64,000 nucleotides of DNA from the NCBI GenBank assembly GCA_964397485.1, contig CAYNHT010000001.1, positions 62,001-126,000 on the forward strand. Reading direction: 5' to 3'. The position numbers and the translations under genes were made by a program. Positions within the stretch are counted from its first letter, which is position 1; the number at the start of each line of letters is the position of its first letter. Below the pieces are notes generated by a model, which was not told the DNA's origin, searched no databases, and worked only from the letters and a program-made list of their open reading frames with translations. Source of the stretch: CAYNHT01 sp964397485 (GTDB lineage Bacteria > Bacillota_I > Bacilli_A > RF39 > UBA660). Positions 61,059 to 64,000 of this stretch are shown here, piece by piece.

Positions 61059-61087
61059 TTGACTAAAAATTTTTATGGTAGTATAAT
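61059..61087 (+). promoter_or_regulatory. Promoter of the tetR-type gene
   Basis: TTGACT (61059-61064), 17-nt spacer, TATAAT (61082-61087). Confidence 0.9.
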
Positions 61088-61095
61088 TAGTAAGT

Positions 61096-61112
61096 TATGA
61101 CAATGTGTCATA
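61096..61112 (+). promoter_or_regulatory. TetR-type operator
   Basis: Perfect inverted repeat TATGACA-ATG-TGTCATA just downstream of the -10 box, covering the transcription start region. Binding by the adjacent TetR protein would give autoregulation and control of the ABC exporter. Confidence 0.72.
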
Positions 61113-61132
61113 TATTAATAGAGGTGATAATA

Positions 61133-61747
61133 ATGCCTAGTCAAACATTCTTAAATTTACCAATTTCTAAACAGCAAGTATTAATTAGTGCTGCTAAAAA
61201 CGAATTTACTAGAGTCCTTTTAACGGATGCTTCAATCAATCAAATTATTAAAGAAGCAAATATATCAAGAGGTAGTTTTTATATGTATTTTAAAGATAAA
61301 GAAGATATCTATTTTTATCTATTAGAACAAAATCGCCAACAATTTTTTAATGTGGCAAAAGATATATTCAAAAAGAACAATGGTGATTTAATTACTGGTT
61401 TTAATATTTTTTTTGAATATCTTGTATCTTTTTGTTTATCTGATGAAAATAAGTCATTTTTTAAAAACGTTTTAATGAACGTTAACTTTAAAAACGAATA
61501 TCCTATTTTTTCAAAATATTCTCCTGAAAAAATGGAAAAAGAATTAGAATGTTTTTTAGAATCAATTGATTATAGCAACCTCAATATAGATTCTAAGGAT
61601 GATATAATTGATATCTTAAATATGATTATGATGTTAACGATTCATAATTTAGTAAAAATAGTTAAAAAACCAGAGTCAGTTGACTTGATTCAAAATAAAT
61701 ATAAAAACCAATTAAGAATGTTAAAACAAGGGATTTATATCAAGTAG
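61133..61747 (+). CDS. TetR-family transcriptional regulator
   Basis: 204-residue regulator. The N-terminal helix-turn-helix is LLTDASINQIIKEANISRGSFYMYFKDKEDIYFYLLEQ, typical of TetR. The C-terminal ligand domain is divergent and helical. The start is the ATG at 61133 with GAGGTGATAA; the in-frame ATG at 61097 lies inside the operator. The ABC exporter gene begins 14 nt after its stop, so the pair is one operon and the protein likely senses an exporter substrate. Confidence 0.9.
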   Translation: MPSQTFLNLPISKQQVLISAAKNEFTRVLLTDASINQIIKEANISRGSFYMYFKDKEDIYFYLLEQNRQQFFNVAKDIFKKNNGDLITGFNIFFEYLVSFCLSDENKSFFKNVLMNVNFKNEYPIFSKYSPEKMEKELECFLESIDYSNLNIDSKDDIIDILNMIMMLTIHNLVKIVKKPESVDLIQNKYKNQLRMLKQGIYIK

Positions 61748-61761
61748 AAGGTGGAAACTAA

Positions 61762-64000
61762 ATGTTTAAATTATTAAAATATCTAAAAAAATCTATTATG
61801 CCCATTATATTTATAATAATATTATTACTTATTCAGGCAACATGTGATTTGTCATTACCGGAATATACTTCTAAGATTGTAAATATAGGAATACAGCAAG
61901 GAGGAATAGAAAATGTTACTCCTACAGTTATTAAAGAAAGTACTTACAACAACTTATTATTGTTTTTAAATGATAGTGATAGACAATTTGTAATAGACAA
62001 TTATAAGTTATTAAATAAAAACGATTTATCTAATACAGAGTTTGAAAATTATAAAAAGAAGTATCCTTTAATAGAAAGTGAAAATTTATATGAATTAAAT
62101 AATGTTGATGGTAATAAACTCGAACAAATGAATTCAATTTTACTTAAACCGTTAATGATAATTAGTGGCTTAAGTGGTGATAGTGATCAAGTTGACGTTA
62201 TGAAGAAAAATTTATTAAGTAGCATGCCATCAATACCTAATGTTGATGAAAACACTGATTTTCTAACATTGATAAGTATGGTACCAGAAGAACAAAAAAT
62301 GGCATTATTTTCTGAAATTGAAAAAAGTATTGATGTTTTACCGGAAAATATTATTATTCAAGGAGCAATTGCCTATATAAAAGATGAATATAAAACAATT
62401 GGTATTAATATAAACAAAAAACAAACTAACTATATTTTATTTATTGGTACAAAAATGCTAGTAATTGCTTTATTAAGTATGGTTGCATCAATAGTAGTGG
62501 GACTAATTGGCGCTAAGGTAGCTGCAACTGTAGCCAAGACTTTAAGAAGTAATATATTTAAAAAAGTAGTATCTTTTTCTTCATCAGAAATGAAGAAATT
62601 TTCTACCGCTTCTTTAATAACACGCAGTACTAATGATATACAACAAGTACAAATGGTACTAGTATTAATGCTTAGAATTGTTATTTATGCTCCAATTTTA
62701 GGTATTGGAGGTATATTAAAAGTTTTTAGTACTAATAATTCAATGGCGTGGATTATAGGGGTTGCCGTCGGAGCAATACTATCAATCGTTTTATTCCTAT
62801 TTATGGTTGTAATACCTAAATTCAAATTAATTCAAGAGTTAATTGATAAATTAAATTTAGTAAGTCGCGAAATATTGACCGGTATTTCAGTTATAAGAGC
62901 TTTTAGTACTCAAAAACACGAAGAAAAACGCTTTGATAAAGCTAATATTGACTTGATGAAAACTAATTTATTTGTAAATAGAGTTATGGCTTTAATGATG
63001 CCGATGATGATGTTTATTATGAATGTCATCGCTATAGTCATAGTGTGGAATGGTGCACATAGTATCAACAATGGAACTATGCAAGTAGGGGATATGATGG
63101 CATTTATCCAATATACTATGCAAATAATTATGGCTTTTTTAATGATTTCAATGGTTTCTATAATGTTGCCACGTGCTAGTGTATCTGCTGCCAGAATTGA
63201 TGAAGTGCTTGAAACAAAAAATTCGATTAAGGATCCTGCAAAACCACAAACATTTAAATCTAAAAATAAAGGATATGTCGAATTTAAAAATGTTACATTT
63301 AGATATCCGGATGCCGATGCTGATGTTCTTACGGATATTAATTTTATTGCTAAACCTGGTGAAACTACAGCATTCATAGGAAGTACCGGAAGCGGTAAAT
63401 CTACTATAATAAATTTAATTCCTAGATTTTTTGATGTAACTACTGGTTCTATTTTAATCGATGGAGTAGATATTAGAAATGTTACACAACATGAGTTGAG
63501 ATCCAAAATAGGTTATGTACCACAAAAAGGAATTCTTTTTTCTGGTACAATTGCTTCAAACATTAAATATGGAAATATAAACATAAGTGATAAAGAAATG
63601 AAAAAAGCATCTGATATTGCACAAGCTACTAATTTCATTTCGGAAAAAAGTGAACAATTTGATTCAAAAATTGCCCAAGGTGGAACTAATGTATCTGGAG
63701 GACAAAAACAACGTTTATCAATTGCTAGAGCAATAGCAACCAAACCAGATATATATATTTTCGATGATAGTTTTTCTGCACTTGATTACAAAACCGATGC
63801 TACTTTAAGAGCAGCCCTAAAAAAAGAAACAAAGAAAAGTACTGTATTAATTGTAGCCCAAAGAATAAGTACCGTTATGCACGCCGAACAGATTATTGTT
63901 TTAGACGATGGTAAAATTGTCGGAATTGGGAAACATGAACAACTACTAAAAAATTGTGATGTTTACAAGCAAATTGCAGAATCACAACTTTCAAAGGAGG
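61762..64000 (+). CDS. ABC exporter, fused membrane and ATPase domains (partial)
   Basis: Half of a type IV ABC exporter, 746 codons visible and open at the window edge, so probably lacking only the last residues. The first helix (IMPIIFIIILLLIQATCDL) is followed by an insert of about 165 residues (LPEYTSKIVNIGIQQGG onward) before the other helices. ATPase: Walker A GSTGSGKST (540-548), signature VSGGQKQR (644-651), Walker B IYIFDDSFSALD, H-region VAQRIST. The residue after Walker B Asp is D669, where active subunits have Glu, as in the degenerate half of heterodimers. AAAGGAGG at the very end of the window could be the ribosome site of its partner. Confidence 0.9.
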   Translation, partial: MFKLLKYLKKSIMPIIFIIILLLIQATCDLSLPEYTSKIVNIGIQQGGIENVTPTVIKESTYNNLLLFLNDSDRQFVIDNYKLLNKNDLSNTEFENYKKKYPLIESENLYELNNVDGNKLEQMNSILLKPLMIISGLSGDSDQVDVMKKNLLSSMPSIPNVDENTDFLTLISMVPEEQKMALFSEIEKSIDVLPENIIIQGAIAYIKDEYKTIGININKKQTNYILFIGTKMLVIALLSMVASIVVGLIGAKVAATVAKTLRSNIFKKVVSFSSSEMKKFSTASLITRSTNDIQQVQMVLVLMLRIVIYAPILGIGGILKVFSTNNSMAWIIGVAVGAILSIVLFLFMVVIPKFKLIQELIDKLNLVSREILTGISVIRAFSTQKHEEKRFDKANIDLMKTNLFVNRVMALMMPMMMFIMNVIAIVIVWNGAHSINNGTMQVGDMMAFIQYTMQIIMAFLMISMVSIMLPRASVSAARIDEVLETKNSIKDPAKPQTFKSKNKGYVEFKNVTFRYPDADADVLTDINFIAKPGETTAFIGSTGSGKSTIINLIPRFFDVTTGSILIDGVDIRNVTQHELRSKIGYVPQKGILFSGTIASNIKYGNINISDKEMKKASDIAQATNFISEKSEQFDSKIAQGGTNVSGGQKQRLSIARAIATKPDIYIFDDSFSALDYKTDATLRAALKKETKKSTVLIVAQRISTVMHAEQIIVLDDGKIVGIGKHEQLLKNCDVYKQIAESQLSKE

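Noticed and set aside
62910..63743. Minus-strand open frames in the last 1.1 kb, up to 198 codons
   Set aside because: The plus strand codes a continuous ABC exporter with intact motifs up to the window edge; the minus frames are shadows.
1..64000. Mycoplasma-type genetic code (TGA = Trp), suggested by the low GC
   Set aside because: TGA ends several genes at the expected place (rsmE, the genes ending at 11053, 17662 and 32106), and tryptophans in conserved motifs such as WCGPC and TWHGT are TGG.

Overview
The window is about 70 percent A+T and reads like a chromosome segment of a low-GC, Gram-positive, spore-forming member of the Bacillota, most likely an anaerobic Bacilli lineage near the Erysipelotrichia or the uncultured gut relatives of the Mollicutes. 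This placement is inference. Supporting points are full Shine-Dalgarno sequences of the AAAGGAGGTGAT type, TTGACA/TATAAT promoters, U-tailed hairpin terminators, an elongator tRNA-Met of Bacillus type, both dipicolinate synthase subunits (spore core), a collagen-like spore-surface-type protein, rubrerythrin with a PerR-type repressor, and teichoic-acid-type wall genes. TGA is used as a stop (for example at the ends of rsmE and of the genes ending at 11053 and 17662), so the mycoplasma code does not apply. Almost all genes lie on the plus strand; only three genes are on the minus strand.

Layout. 1-9650: housekeeping genes (thioredoxin, RsmE, MtaB, a DUF1292 protein, RecD2), small membrane proteins, a HAD phosphatase, an ASCH protein and a CDP-alcohol phosphatidyltransferase. 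9650-19500: an accessory surface region with two tandem paralogous HExxH metallopeptidase-like proteins, a prepilin-like protein with a beta-sandwich tail, a large secreted SH3/glucosaminidase/Ig-repeat autolysin, an unknown protein, and a PASTA-repeat membrane protein without a kinase domain. 19600-37100: a cell-surface glycopolymer locus with a Wzy-like polymerase/ligase, the TagG/TagH-type ABC exporter, a flippase, four CDP-glycerol-glycerophosphotransferase-type enzymes, GT32-like and GT4 transferases, TagA, UDP-GlcNAc 2-epimerase, a HAD protein and a GtrB-type transferase. 37150-38414: a strong promoter, then about 600 nt of structured non-coding DNA, then a four-helix membrane protein. 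I interpret these as an OLE RNA and its partner OapA.

38430-42395: PerR with a perfect inverted-repeat operator, rubrerythrin, GlyA, FolD and an SDR oxidoreductase. 42420-46372: a response regulator, a small membrane protein, a YbjQ protein, an ABC transporter pair and a histidine kinase, forming a compact two-component/ABC cassette. 46505-46581: tRNA-Met(CAU). 46676-50887: unknown proteins and an ABC-F ATPase. 51017-55532: a frameshifted collagen-like gene, asparagine synthetase and dpaAB, probably sporulation related. 55600-61040: two YibE/F proteins, phosphoglycerate mutase, a YcgR/YcgQ-type permease pair, QueH and a DUF188 protein. 61059-64000: a TetR regulator with a perfect operator, in front of the first half of a probable heterodimeric ABC exporter that runs off the window.

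The most notable item is the OLE RNA/OapA pair. Other points of interest are the tandem metallopeptidase-like paralogs, the kinase-less PASTA protein, the single-base frameshift in the collagen-like gene, and CATAnnnTA elements in front of the sporulation-type genes.
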